64,000 nucleotides of DNA, from positions 295,229 to 359,228 of the forward strand of contig QFXE01000008.1 of assembly GCA_003349915.1 (NCBI GenBank). The letters run 5' to 3'. Shown here one piece after another: positions 1 to 8,604 of this stretch. The notes under the pieces are model-generated. The model saw nothing but the letters and a program-made list of their open reading frames with translations. It had not been told where the DNA came from and ran no database searches. This DNA comes from an endosymbiont of Escarpia spicata. GTDB taxonomy: Bacteria; Pseudomonadota; Gammaproteobacteria; Chromatiales; Chromatiaceae. Position 1 is the stretch's first letter, and every line of letters begins with the position of its first letter. The position numbers and the translations under genes are program-made.

Positions 1-67
1 GACAGCTTTTTGAGCATCATCTCAAACGAACGACTCCACGGTTTCAGGCCCGCTCTTCTAACAGAAC

Positions 68-133
68 GTAGGGTGCGCCGTGCGCACCAGAATAAGTGGT
101 TACAGCAATCATGGTGCGCACGGCGCACCCTAC
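68..133. repeat. Family A dispersed palindrome (paired inverted copies)
   Basis: A perfect 21-base inverted repeat: one arm at 68-88 beginning GTAGGGTGCGCC, the other at 113-133 ending GGCGCACCCTAC, with a 24-base loop. Related single or paired units lie at 38407-38469, 52931-52951 and 60063-60083. All are intergenic. This copy sits just beyond the 3' end of purH and could act as a transcription stop or RNA-stabilising hairpin, which is inference. Confidence 0.85.
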
Positions 134-173
134 CAGGGCCTAGTGTCCTTTATGTTATTCGCGGTAAAGCTGA

Positions 174-1733
174 TCAGTGCCGGAAGTGGCGCATGCCGGT
201 AAAGACCATGGCCATGCCGTGTTCGTTCGCGGCAGCGATTGCCTCGTCATCGCGCATGGAGCCACCGGGTTGGATCACTGCGGCGATACCTGCCTCTGCA
301 GCGCTGTCGATGCCGTCCCGGAAGGGGAAGAAGGCGTCGGATGCCATCACGGAACCCTTCACTTCCAGGCCGGCATGTTCCGCTTTAATGCCGGCGATGC
401 GGGCGGAGTTGATGCGGCTCATCTGACCAGCGCCGACACCGATGGTCATGCCGTCCCTGCCGTAGACGATGGCGTTGGACTTGACGAACTTGGCGACGCG
501 CCAGGTAAAGAGCAGATCACGCATCTCCTCATCGGTGGGCTGGCGTTCGGTGACGACCTTGATCTCGTTGGTGAGTTGCAGGTCGGCGTCCTGTACCAGC
601 AGACCGCCGTTGACGCGCTTGAACTCGGTGCGGTGCAGTGCTTCGACATTCCACTCGCCACACTCCAGCAGGCGCACATTTTTCTTGCTGCTGACCGCTT
701 CGATGGCTGCGGCGGAGAGTTTGGGCGCGATGATCACCTCGACGAACTGCCGGTCGACGATGGCCTGGGCAGTCTCGCCATCCAGTTCGCCGTTGAAGGC
801 GATGATGCCGCCGAAGGCGGATTCCGGATCGGTGCTGTAGGCGCGATCATAGGCTTCGAGCAGATTGTCGCCGAAGGCCACGCCGCAGGGGTTGGCGTGC
901 TTGACGATGACGCAGGCTGGACCCTCATCAAAATTCTTTACGCACTCCAGGGCCGCGTCGGTATCACCGATGTTGTTGTAGGAGAGCTCCTTGCCCTGGA
1001 TCTGTTTAGCGGTGGCGATGCACGCCTCTTCGACCTTGTGTTCAACGAAGAAGGCCGCCTTTTGGTGCGGATTCTCGCCGTAGCGCATGGTCTGCACCTG
1101 CTTGAACTGCATGGAAAAGGTGCGGGGGAAATCCGCTACCTCTTCGCCGGTGCGAGCGCCCAGGTAGTTGGCGATGGCTGCATCGTAGCGGGCGGTGTGT
1201 TCGAAAGTCTTTACCGCCAGGTCAAAACGGGTGGCAGCCGAGATATCCCCGTCGTTGCCGTCCATCTCCTCCAGAACCCGCGCATAGTCTGCGGCGTCCA
1301 CCACCACGGTGACGTCCTTGTGGTTCTTGGCGGCGGCGCGAAGCATGGTGGGACCGCCGATGTCGATATTCTCGATGGCGGTCGGCAGATCGCAGTCGGG
1401 ATTGGCCACGGTTTGCTCAAAGGGGTAGAGGTTGACCACGATCAGATCGATATTGCCGATACCGTTTTCTTTCATTACCAGGTCGTCGGTGCCCCGCCGG
1501 CCGAGAATGCCGCCGTGAATCTTGGGGTGCAGGGTCTTGACCCGCCCATCCATCATCTCCGGGAAGCCGGTGTATTCGGAGACCTCGATGACAGGGACAT
1601 TGTTGTCGGTAAGCAGCTTGGCAGTGCCGCCGGTGGAGAGGATTTCAACGTTTTTTTCGGCCAGGCTGCGGGCGAATTCCACGATGCCGGTCTTATCGGA
1701 AACGCTGATCAGGGCGCGGGTAATCGAAGACAT
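174..1733 (-). CDS. purH: Bifunctional AICAR formyltransferase / IMP cyclohydrolase
   Basis: Catalyses the last two steps of de novo purine synthesis: 10-formyl-THF-dependent formylation of AICAR to FAICAR, then cyclisation to IMP; cytosolic. The 519-residue length is standard. Residues 1-150 form the MGS-like cyclohydrolase domain (STGGTAKLL near 33-41, [13 protein letters not shown] at 63-75). The rest is the transformylase domain, with the catalytic Lys-His in KHANPCG at 278-284. The C-terminus ends in the usual TGMRHFRH. It lies downstream of dusB-fis on the same strand, the order seen in Pseudomonas-type genomes. A dispersed palindrome separates it from fis, so it may have its own promoter. 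Confidence 0.98.
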   Translation of the reverse strand: MSSITRALISVSDKTGIVEFARSLAEKNVEILSTGGTAKLLTDNNVPVIEVSEYTGFPEMMDGRVKTLHPKIHGGILGRRGTDDLVMKENGIGNIDLIVVNLYPFEQTVANPDCDLPTAIENIDIGGPTMLRAAAKNHKDVTVVVDAADYARVLEEMDGNDGDISAATRFDLAVKTFEHTARYDAAIANYLGARTGEEVADFPRTFSMQFKQVQTMRYGENPHQKAAFFVEHKVEEACIATAKQIQGKELSYNNIGDTDAALECVKNFDEGPACVIVKHANPCGVAFGDNLLEAYDRAYSTDPESAFGGIIAFNGELDGETAQAIVDRQFVEVIIAPKLSAAAIEAVSSKKNVRLLECGEWNVEALHRTEFKRVNGGLLVQDADLQLTNEIKVVTERQPTDEEMRDLLFTWRVAKFVKSNAIVYGRDGMTIGVGAGQMSRINSARIAGIKAEHAGLEVKGSVMASDAFFPFRDGIDSAAEAGIAAVIQPGGSMRDDEAIAAANEHGMAMVFTGMRHFRH

Positions 1734-1808
1734 GATAGGTCTATCCGTTTGTTTGGAAGGTTAATGAAAGGGTAACTATTTATTCACCAGGGCGTCTTGA
1801 AGATAATG

Positions 1809-1882
1809 TGTAGGATGCGGTGAGTGAAACGAACCGCATCGATTGCGCCAGATGCGCATCGCTACGCTCAGCACATCCTACA
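1809..1882. repeat. Family C dispersed palindrome
   Basis: Inverted repeat with outer arms TGTAGGATG (1809-1817) and CATCCTACA (1874-1882). Inside are two short GATGCG-type units related to each other. The pattern matches the widespread proteobacterial 'TGTAGGATGcGgTGAGcgaa' class of dispersed repeats. It fills most of the fis-purH gap. Confidence 0.75.
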
Positions 1883-1913
1883 TTTCGTTGTTTACGGGAC
1901 AATATCGGCGGGT

Positions 1914-2210
1914 TCAATCCAGGTCGTAGAGCGAGAGTTTTTTGCGTAACGTGCTGCGGCTGATACCGAGAATAGCGGCTGCGCGGGTCTGGTTTCCACC
2001 GGCATATTCCATGACGCTCTTCAACAGAGGCGCCTCAACTTCATTCATCACCATGCGGTAGAGGTTGCTTGTACCGTGCCCGTCGAGATGGCTGAAATAG
2101 CGTTGCATCGCGTCTTGCACGCAGTGACGTAGAGGCTCGCTTTTTTTGCTGTGCGTGACTGTCAGTGTGGAATCACTGTCACTCCGGAACATACCTGCTT
2201 CCATATTCAT
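1914..2210 (-). CDS. fis: Fis-family nucleoid-associated DNA-binding protein
   Basis: Small DNA-bending protein that acts as a homodimer on chromosome structure and on stable-RNA promoters. The 98-residue protein matches the family in its C-terminal half: a dimerisation helix (PLLKSVMEYAGGNQT) and the helix-turn-helix RAAAILGISRSTLRKKL at about 76-92. The start ATG overlaps the dusB stop by four bases (2207-2210), the classic translationally coupled dusB-fis operon. An internal Met at residue 7 is an alternative start. The residues before about 25 are poorly conserved, as is usual for Fis. Confidence 0.95.
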   Translation of the reverse strand: MNMEAGMFRSDSDSTLTVTHSKKSEPLRHCVQDAMQRYFSHLDGHGTSNLYRMVMNEVEAPLLKSVMEYAGGNQTRAAAILGISRSTLRKKLSLYDLD

Positions 2211-3193
2211 GCCGCCAAGCTCCCCGTGCTTGTCTTACTATCGAAAAAACCGTGGATAAGCTGCAGTTGCTCGTCCGCTGATTCCGAGTCATTTATCGTT
2301 TTTCTAAACTCAGCGCTGCCTCTATGGGCTTTGCTGTACCACGCAATATGCTTGCGGGCAATGCGAACACCCTGATGTTCCCCATAGAAATCATAGAGTG
2401 TCTGCAGGTGTTCCAACAGTAATGCCTTCACCCAAGAGGGGGAGGGCTCGGCCAGCTTTTCGCCGGTCTTCAAATAGTGATCGATCTCGCGAAAGATCCA
2501 GGGTCTTCCCTGGGCCGCCCGGCCGATCATGATTCCGTCAGCACCGGTTGCCTCAAGCACTTTATGTGCTTTCTCCGGTGTTCTAATATCCCCATTCGCA
2601 ATCACCGGGATGGTGACTGACTCTTTGATGGCGCGGATGGTGTCGTATTCCGCGTCACCCGAAAATTTGCAGGCTCTGGTACGGCCATGGGCCGCCAGCG
2701 CCTGTATGCCCGCCGCTTCAGCGATCTGAGCAATGCGCACCCCATTTCGGTTCTGCTGATCCCATCCGGTGCGGATCTTCAGCGTTACCGGCACCTCGAC
2801 GGCAGCAACCGTTGCCTGCAGTATGTCATCGACCAGGGCTTCATCCTGCAGCAGAGCCGAGCCCGCCGACGCCTTACAAACCTTTTTTGCCGGGCAACCC
2901 ATATTGATATCGATGATCTGGGCGCCATTGGCGACGTTTGCCCGTGCCGCCTTCGCCATCGTTTGTGGATCAGATCCGAGGATCTGCACCGCAATGGGGC
3001 CGGTCTCCCCCTCGTGATCGAGTCGCCGCAGCGTTTTACGGCTGCCCCAGAGCGATGAGTCGGCTGAAACCATCTCGGAAACAGCAAGCCCTGCGCCATG
3101 CCGCCGGCAAAGCTGGCGGAAGGGTCGATCAGTCACTCCGGCCATCGGCGCCAACAGGAGATTGTTTTCCAGCCTGTAGGGTCCGATGCGCAT
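2207..3193 (-). CDS. dusB: tRNA-dihydrouridine synthase B
   Basis: FMN-dependent reductase that converts particular uridines in the tRNA D-loop to dihydrouridine using NADPH. The 328-residue protein begins with the typical RIGPYRLENNLLLAPMAGVTDRPF, written here only as positions 2-25. The catalytic Cys100 lies in NMGCPAKKVCK, and the FMN phosphate-binding segment is around ANGDI and GADGIMIGRAA. It is the first gene of a dusB-fis pair with a four-base overlap. In related genomes prmA and a DUF3426 gene lie immediately upstream; here a foreign-looking cassette intervenes. Confidence 0.97.
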   Translation of the reverse strand: MRIGPYRLENNLLLAPMAGVTDRPFRQLCRRHGAGLAVSEMVSADSSLWGSRKTLRRLDHEGETGPIAVQILGSDPQTMAKAARANVANGAQIIDINMGCPAKKVCKASAGSALLQDEALVDDILQATVAAVEVPVTLKIRTGWDQQNRNGVRIAQIAEAAGIQALAAHGRTRACKFSGDAEYDTIRAIKESVTIPVIANGDIRTPEKAHKVLEATGADGIMIGRAAQGRPWIFREIDHYLKTGEKLAEPSPSWVKALLLEHLQTLYDFYGEHQGVRIARKHIAWYSKAHRGSAEFRKTINDSESADEQLQLIHGFFDSKTSTGSLAA

Positions 3194-3505
3194 ATCGACG
3201 ACGAGATCGAGTCCGAAAATCGAGGGGAAAGGCGATAGATAATAGCGCCATTTTCAGGGTGAATCAAAGGTTCATGGATATTTTTTTGATTATTGCTACA
3301 GTGGTAAAAATGCAACAAAGTTGGCAGTGATCGATTTTCTGCGTCATAATTTACCAGGCCTGTTAACACTATGCGGATGCCTAGCAGTTCATTAGTCCGA
3401 TAGCTCTGCTCTTTGTCCGTAACGGGTTGACATCTAGGGGTTAAATTCATACTCTGAACTGCGTCATGTAATACACACTTGGGAAGCATTCTTCCCTCAA
3501 TTGAT
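3194..3505. other. Intergenic region upstream of dusB, no gene recognised
   Basis: AT-richer than its surroundings, with several short reading frames that show no family features. It should contain the dusB-fis promoter on the minus strand, but I could not pick a convincing -35/-10 pair. It borders the transposase remnant that starts near 3506. Confidence 0.5.
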
Positions 3506-3768
3506 ATGGATGAAGCGCTTCGTCAGCGGGCGCGCAAGGAGCATAAATTACTCATCGAGTTGCGCTGCAATCCCCCCCCAAACCAGTTAAGTGGAACAAG
3601 ATCGAACATCGTTTGTTCTGCCACATCACGCGCAGCTGGCAAGGCGCTTCGCTGAAAAGTCACGAGACCGTAGTTAATTTTTTTGGCCCTATGAAAACCA
3701 AAAAAGGCGAGGAAATTCACGCCGGGTTTGGCGAAAGCCAGTTACGAAAAATCGAAGAGGACCAGTGA
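3506..3768 (+). pseudogene. ISAzo13-type transposase C-terminal remnant, frameshifted
   Basis: Translation in two frames gives the C-terminal DDE block of ISAzo13-like transposases. From 3506 one frame reads toward ELRCNPPP. From 3583 another frame reads PVKWNKIEHRLFCHITRSW, then SHETVVNFFG, TKKGEEIHA, and stops at 3766-3768. The frames join across an eight-C run at 3572-3579; one extra C would restore a continuous frame. Known in the family: a WNKIEHRLF motif carrying the last acidic residue. Everything N-terminal is missing and no terminal inverted repeats were found, so this is an inactive relic. It lies immediately upstream of the 3885-13583 cassette. Confidence 0.8.
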
Positions 3769-3884
3769 TGGCTGATATACAGAAGCACGAATTAAACGCG
3801 GCACATTTCATGACGAATGGGATTGCCAAATCGTGTCTATAAGAAAAACTAACAATCAGTAACTTCACTTTTTGCAGGTTCTTC

Positions 3885-5324
3885 ATGGTTAATTTCCGCA
3901 TCTCCCAGCACCCGGTAAAAGCGTTGTTGTGTCTCTTGGTACTGATGGCCGGGACTCTCCCGAGCATGTCATCCTGGGGAGCCTTGACCGTCGAAGCACC
4001 GAAACCGGGGCAGTTTCGCGCGCCGTTCGACAAGCGTCGCGGAATTCACAGCTATGCCGATCTTGTGGACGCAACGGTTGGCGCCATTGTCCGTATCAAT
4101 AATTGGCAGAAGGTTGAACACAAAGATAAAAAGACAAAGAAGAAAGAGTATCGTCTAGAACCGGCGAGTCTTGGCTCCGGCGCATTCTTCGATGCAACGC
4201 GGCGTCTGGCGGTCACCAACCACCATGTGGTCGAAGGCGCCGAAAAGCTGACCGTGCTTCTATCCGACGGGCGCGAGGTTCCGGCACGCCTGGTCGGTGC
4301 TGACAAGATGACGGATATCGCCGTCGTGCAACTCAATGAGTCCCCCGCGCAGGCGCTGAATTTCGTCGATTCCTCGACCGTCAGGACAGGCGACGTGGTG
4401 TTCGCGGCCGGCTCGCCTGTCGGACTCGATTTCTCGTACTCCATGGGAATCGTCAGTGCGACCCAGAGAAGCCTGGGGAAAGGCGGAGTCGAGGCGTTCA
4501 TCCAAACGGACGCGGCAATCAACGGGGGAAACAGCGGGGGTCCGTTGCTGGACACTGCCGGCCGCATTGTTGGGATCAACACACTGGAACTCGCGAAAAA
4601 AGGGAAACGCACTATCGATGGCATCGGTTTCGCAGTGCCCTCCGATATCGTGGTCCGGGTGATTGAGCGTTTGATCGAGAACGGGCGTCTGCGCCGGGCC
4701 TACCATGGGTTGGAGAAAGGCGCCTCCCTCGCCAAATTGATGGCTGATAAATCTGTTCGCAAAATACTGCTTAAAGAGTTGAAGGTGTCCGTCGACAGTG
4801 GTGTTTTTGTCATGGAGATCAAGCCCGGCTCGCCGTTCTTCAATGCGGGAATCCGAAAAGGCGATATCATCACGGGAGCCGGGGAAGAGCGCATCGATAA
4901 TCTCCATGATATTGTGAATTTCGTGTCTATGGTCGAGGTCGACAACCGCTATCCGCTGGTCTTCATGCGCGATGGCGCTCCCCACCGTGCATACCTCTCG
5001 TTTTCAGCCAGGCACGAGTTGAAACCGAAAGGGAAGACGAAGCAGTACCTCCAGTTCACCCACCACTTTCATGCAGTGTTCACCGAGCAACCGAAACGCT
5101 TTGACCGAAGTGATACCTGCAGGGGCGTCTCGGTCGCCTACGTCGACGAAAAGAAGGCGGTCGGGAAGAACCGGCTTCGGGTTGGGGATATCGTCACGGC
5201 CGTGGACAGTAAAGGAATCCACGATCTTCAGACCCTGGACAAGAGCTTGAACGGCCGGCGCCTCGAGGTTCCGGTCGTCCTTTGCCGCAAAGATCGAAAG
5301 ATGACACTTTCCCTCGTCCCGTGA
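3885..5324 (+). CDS. HtrA/DegP-like periplasmic serine protease with PDZ-like domains
   Basis: Predicted exported serine protease of 479 residues. A signal-like hydrophobic stretch spans about residues 11-32. The trypsin-like domain (about 60-265) holds a complete triad: His114 in TNHHVV, Asp144 in MTDIAV, Ser217 in GGNSGGP. A PDZ-like segment follows at about 300-375 (GSPFFNAGIRKGDIITG) and a second, weaker one at about 410-475 (LRVGDIVTAVDSKGI). A lysine-rich insert (79-89) sits before the protease core. It is the first gene of a plus-strand run with VWA, ABC and FGE-like proteins, so it may act in that envelope system rather than as the general stress protease. It is more divergent than chromosomal DegP. 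Confidence 0.88.
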   Translation: MVNFRISQHPVKALLCLLVLMAGTLPSMSSWGALTVEAPKPGQFRAPFDKRRGIHSYADLVDATVGAIVRINNWQKVEHKDKKTKKKEYRLEPASLGSGAFFDATRRLAVTNHHVVEGAEKLTVLLSDGREVPARLVGADKMTDIAVVQLNESPAQALNFVDSSTVRTGDVVFAAGSPVGLDFSYSMGIVSATQRSLGKGGVEAFIQTDAAINGGNSGGPLLDTAGRIVGINTLELAKKGKRTIDGIGFAVPSDIVVRVIERLIENGRLRRAYHGLEKGASLAKLMADKSVRKILLKELKVSVDSGVFVMEIKPGSPFFNAGIRKGDIITGAGEERIDNLHDIVNFVSMVEVDNRYPLVFMRDGAPHRAYLSFSARHELKPKGKTKQYLQFTHHFHAVFTEQPKRFDRSDTCRGVSVAYVDEKKAVGKNRLRVGDIVTAVDSKGIHDLQTLDKSLNGRRLEVPVVLCRKDRKMTLSLVP

Positions 5325-5420
5325 AACCCGTTTGGATGGGGCAGGGCGATCCAGGTGTCTGGAATCAGGCGGCCAGAGGTTTAGACGCGTTATAAAATTA
5401 TTTCAAATCGGGGAGATACA

Positions 5421-7832
5421 ATGCGAAGGAAATCGAAAGCAGAGGGGAAGGGTGTGGCCTGGCTGAGGTCCGTTGCCGTCGCGGCCGTCCTGGTGTTTTT
5501 CGTTGGTGGGGCGAGTCTTGCTGCGGAAAAGGAGGGCGACGCGGGCGCGCAGACTGCACCGTCGACCCCGCAATCAGGGGAAACTTTGAAGGAGCCGGCG
5601 CTACCGGGCGAAACAGCCCCGAAGAACGGCGCCTTGGTACCTGAGCAGCTCCCGCCGAAGGAGCCTGTCCCCCCGGCTGGCGGTACCGCCAACTCCGGAC
5701 AGGACGGGGCGGAAGCGGCGCCTGGAGATACGGATGTGCAACGGAAAACCGAAACCGGTGGTGGTGCGGCTGAGAGCCAGAAGCGCGTGGCCGGCGACGA
5801 TCCGACTTTCGTGCCGTCCGGCATTACCTGCGCGGGTGGGCGCACACCCTGCATCGTCGATCAGACGGCGCAGGCGTTGAGAATCATTACGCGAACCGCA
5901 ACGCCTCTTTATGCTGATGCGGACGAGAAGGGGACGATCCGCTCCGACGCCGTCGCGGCCTTCCAGCCGACGTTCGTCTTTGAGCGCAAGGATCTTGATT
6001 TCTCCGATCCGGTCGCGCCGAAGGGATGGTATCGGGTCGGCTACACTGCGACGACCCCGATCGGCTGGATGAAAGCGGCCGATGTTATGGAGTGGCGTCA
6101 AGCTCTGCTTGTTGCCTTTCTGCATCCGGGCACGGGGACCGATCGCCGCATGCCGGTCCTGCAATTCGAAACCAGAGAGGCTCTCAAGGAAGGGGTGGTG
6201 CGGGCGAATGACCGCGTGGGCCGGGCCAAAGCGCTCTACGACACTCTGTCGGCGTCGAAGAAACCAGCCGGCGTGATCGCCACGGAGCCCCCTGAGTTCA
6301 TCGATATCGATGACAGGTTCTATCTCATGCCCATCCTGGAATGGGAGGCGGAACCCCGCTATGAGGATTCCCACTATCTTCGTATCATGAACGCTGTACC
6401 GGGCAGCCGCGCAGAGCCGGGTGAAGGGACCCTTGAAGATTCCGAGGTCTTGAAAGAACCTCTTCGCCGGGATGGCCGCGACATCAAGGACCTGCGGGTC
6501 GATATCAAGTTTGTGATCGATATGACCGGCAGTATGCAACCTTATATTGATCAGGTTGCCGAAGCAGCGGGCAAATTGGCGAGTAGGATCGAGAATGGCA
6601 GTCCCGGTGACTTCGCCAAGTTCGGTCTGATCGGGTTCCGGGACAGTGTGGAGATAAGCCCTGGTTTGAAGTGGACGACCAAGAACTTTACCCCGGAACT
6701 GGTCGACGCGGGCGGGCTGAGCGACTTGCTGAAAAACGGCGGCCAACCGTTGGCGGCCGATGTGACGAGCGACGAATGGCGCGAAGATGTTTTTGCGGGC
6801 GTACGGCTGGCCTTGCAAAGCCCCTGGTCGACCGAGTCCAATGAGGACGGCAATGTGCGCCGGGTGATCGTGTTGATCGGCGACGCGAGCGGCCATGAAG
6901 CCGACTCCACGAAGAGTTCCACAGGCATGACGCCCGAACACCTTCGGCAAATTGCCAACCAGTCGAACACGCTGATCTCGACTTACTACCTCAAGGATGG
7001 TGTAGCCGCTGCCGATTGGCCGGTGGGAATCGAGCAGTTCTCCATCCTGGGCCGCAATCAGTCAAGCGAGGCTGACGGGAAGCTAGGCTCGCACGAGATC
7101 GAGGTCACCCGGATAGGGGAACTTTCCTTTCAGTTCGACAGCATTGCAAAAGTCGTCGAGGAGCTGGGCAAACTCGTCGCCGCCGGCAACAACAAAGGCG
7201 CCAAGGGGTTCGCCAAGGATGGCCAGGCGCTGCCCCGCAGCGAGGTTCCCAAAGGCGTCGACAAGGACTCAGCCGAGGCCGGCGCCGCGGTGATTGAGAA
7301 TGTCTTCCGGGCCGCCGTGATTGAGTATCTTGGGTCCGATGGCGCTCCCGGCAAGGATTTCATGGCCTGGGTTCATGACTTTGATCTTCAGGACTCGTTC
7401 ACGCAACGCCTTGAAATCCGCGTTCTGGTATCCCGGCAGGTCATGGATAACATCATCCGGCAGACACAAACCATCTACGATGCGATGGTCACCGCGAAAC
7501 AAGCCCGGATGGATTTCTACACCGCGCTGCAATCTGTGTCGGCACAAACCGCGCTCGGGCAGGATGTCACTGCGGATGCCACGCTCGGCGAACAGGGTTT
7601 TCTGCCTAAATGGGTGTCGGCTCTTCCCTATCGAAGCGAGGTTCTTGGCTTGAAGCCCAGGGCATTGGCTGAAATGTCGGAGACCGACAAACACCTGTTC
7701 GAAGCGCGTCTAAAATCCAAGTTGAAGAGTTACCAGGACATTTTCAATAACTCAGGACGTTGGATCGAACTGGACGAAGGCGGAGATGACCTTCAGAAGG
7801 TGACTGCCCTGCCCTTGACATTACTGCCGTGA
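5421..7832 (+). CDS. Exported von Willebrand factor A protein, PpkA C-terminal-like
   Basis: An 803-residue protein with an N-terminal signal or anchor (about 15-35), then a low-complexity Pro/Ala/Glu/Gly segment to about 125. Next comes a small beta region (150-225, with GWYRVGY and GWMKAADVMEWRQALL) that resembles the SH3-like piece before the VWA domain of PpkA. The VWA domain starts at about 360 with a metal-binding DxTGS site (Asp367, Thr369, Ser371). The C-terminal 200 residues are unassigned. PpkA is the Ser/Thr kinase of T6SS threonine-phosphorylation signalling; its kinase half is absent here. The next genes resemble TagT, TagS and TagR, so I infer a PpkA-like sensory part. A generic VWA protein is the alternative. 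Confidence 0.75.
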   Translation: MRRKSKAEGKGVAWLRSVAVAAVLVFFVGGASLAAEKEGDAGAQTAPSTPQSGETLKEPALPGETAPKNGALVPEQLPPKEPVPPAGGTANSGQDGAEAAPGDTDVQRKTETGGGAAESQKRVAGDDPTFVPSGITCAGGRTPCIVDQTAQALRIITRTATPLYADADEKGTIRSDAVAAFQPTFVFERKDLDFSDPVAPKGWYRVGYTATTPIGWMKAADVMEWRQALLVAFLHPGTGTDRRMPVLQFETREALKEGVVRANDRVGRAKALYDTLSASKKPAGVIATEPPEFIDIDDRFYLMPILEWEAEPRYEDSHYLRIMNAVPGSRAEPGEGTLEDSEVLKEPLRRDGRDIKDLRVDIKFVIDMTGSMQPYIDQVAEAAGKLASRIENGSPGDFAKFGLIGFRDSVEISPGLKWTTKNFTPELVDAGGLSDLLKNGGQPLAADVTSDEWREDVFAGVRLALQSPWSTESNEDGNVRRVIVLIGDASGHEADSTKSSTGMTPEHLRQIANQSNTLISTYYLKDGVAAADWPVGIEQFSILGRNQSSEADGKLGSHEIEVTRIGELSFQFDSIAKVVEELGKLVAAGNNKGAKGFAKDGQALPRSEVPKGVDKDSAEAGAAVIENVFRAAVIEYLGSDGAPGKDFMAWVHDFDLQDSFTQRLEIRVLVSRQVMDNIIRQTQTIYDAMVTAKQARMDFYTALQSVSAQTALGQDVTADATLGEQGFLPKWVSALPYRSEVLGLKPRALAEMSETDKHLFEARLKSKLKSYQDIFNNSGRWIELDEGGDDLQKVTALPLTLLP

Positions 7833-7842
7833 TTACGGGGCC

Positions 7843-8604
7843 ATGACTTCGGACATCGTCAGGCTTCGCGATGTAAAACGGTACCGGGGAGGCGGCGAGC
7901 GGACCTTCGAGCTGGTCGTCCCAGAACTGCGTATCGAACGCGGCCGCTTCGTGGCCTTGGTCGGAGCGAGCGGTTCGGGCAAGAGTACGCTCCTGGATCT
8001 GTTGGGTCTCGTCCTAAGGCCCAGTGCGGGCGGGACGTTCCTGTTCTCGCCGGATGGAGAAGGTGTCGGCACTGTTGATATCGTCGAAACCTGGCGGCAG
8101 GGTAACGACGATCCGCTGGCCGCCTTGCGTCGACGCTCGATCGGCTACGTTTTGCAAACCGGGGGTCTGATCCCGTTCCTGGATGTGTCCCACAATATCG
8201 GGCTGCCGCTGCGCCTGCTTGGGCGGAAGCCCGAGGGCCGGACGATCTCCGCAGCCCTTGAGCGTTTAGGCCTTGGGGGGTACGAAGAAAAGATGCCGTC
8301 AACGCTTTCCGGCGGTGAGCGCCAACGGGTGGCGATCCTGCGTGCCTTGGCTCATGGTCCCGCGATGGTGCTGGCCGATGAGCCGACGGCCGCCCTCGAC
8401 CGGGAACGGGCCCGGCATGTGGTCGAGCATTTTCGTGAACTGGCGCAAGCTCAAGGGACCGCGATCGTGATGGTGACCCATGACGAGCAATTGGTGTCGG
8501 GCCTCGCTGATATGGTGGTGCGTTTCAATCGTGTCTCGACGCCCGATCACGCGGGCACTATTCGTTATATCAGCGATGTGACGGCAGGAGATTTCGTGCA
8601 GTGA
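7843..8604 (+). CDS. ABC transporter ATPase, TagT/LolD-like
   Basis: Cytoplasmic ATPase of 253 residues with Walker A GASGSGKST at 41-49, Q-loop near 105, signature LSGGERQR at 155-162, Walker B MVLADEP at 175-181 and switch His213. It is a MacB/LolD-class subunit. It overlaps the next gene by four bases (GTG start inside the stop), so the two are almost certainly coupled subunits of one mechanotransmission-type ABC complex. In T6SS loci the TagT ATPase has this size and the same partner order. The assignment to TagT rather than another LolD-like ATPase rests on the neighbours. Confidence 0.88.
   Translation: MTSDIVRLRDVKRYRGGGERTFELVVPELRIERGRFVALVGASGSGKSTLLDLLGLVLRPSAGGTFLFSPDGEGVGTVDIVETWRQGNDDPLAALRRRSIGYVLQTGGLIPFLDVSHNIGLPLRLLGRKPEGRTISAALERLGLGGYEEKMPSTLSGGERQRVAILRALAHGPAMVLADEPTAALDRERARHVVEHFRELAQAQGTAIVMVTHDEQLVSGLADMVVRFNRVSTPDHAGTIRYISDVTAGDFVQ

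Noticed and set aside
177..1775. 532-residue plus-strand frame opposite purH
   Set aside because: It is the exact antisense of a conserved purH; the peptide has no family features.
5601..6950. 449-residue minus-strand frame opposite the VWA gene
   Set aside because: Antisense shadow produced by high GC; the plus frame carries signal peptide and MIDAS motifs.
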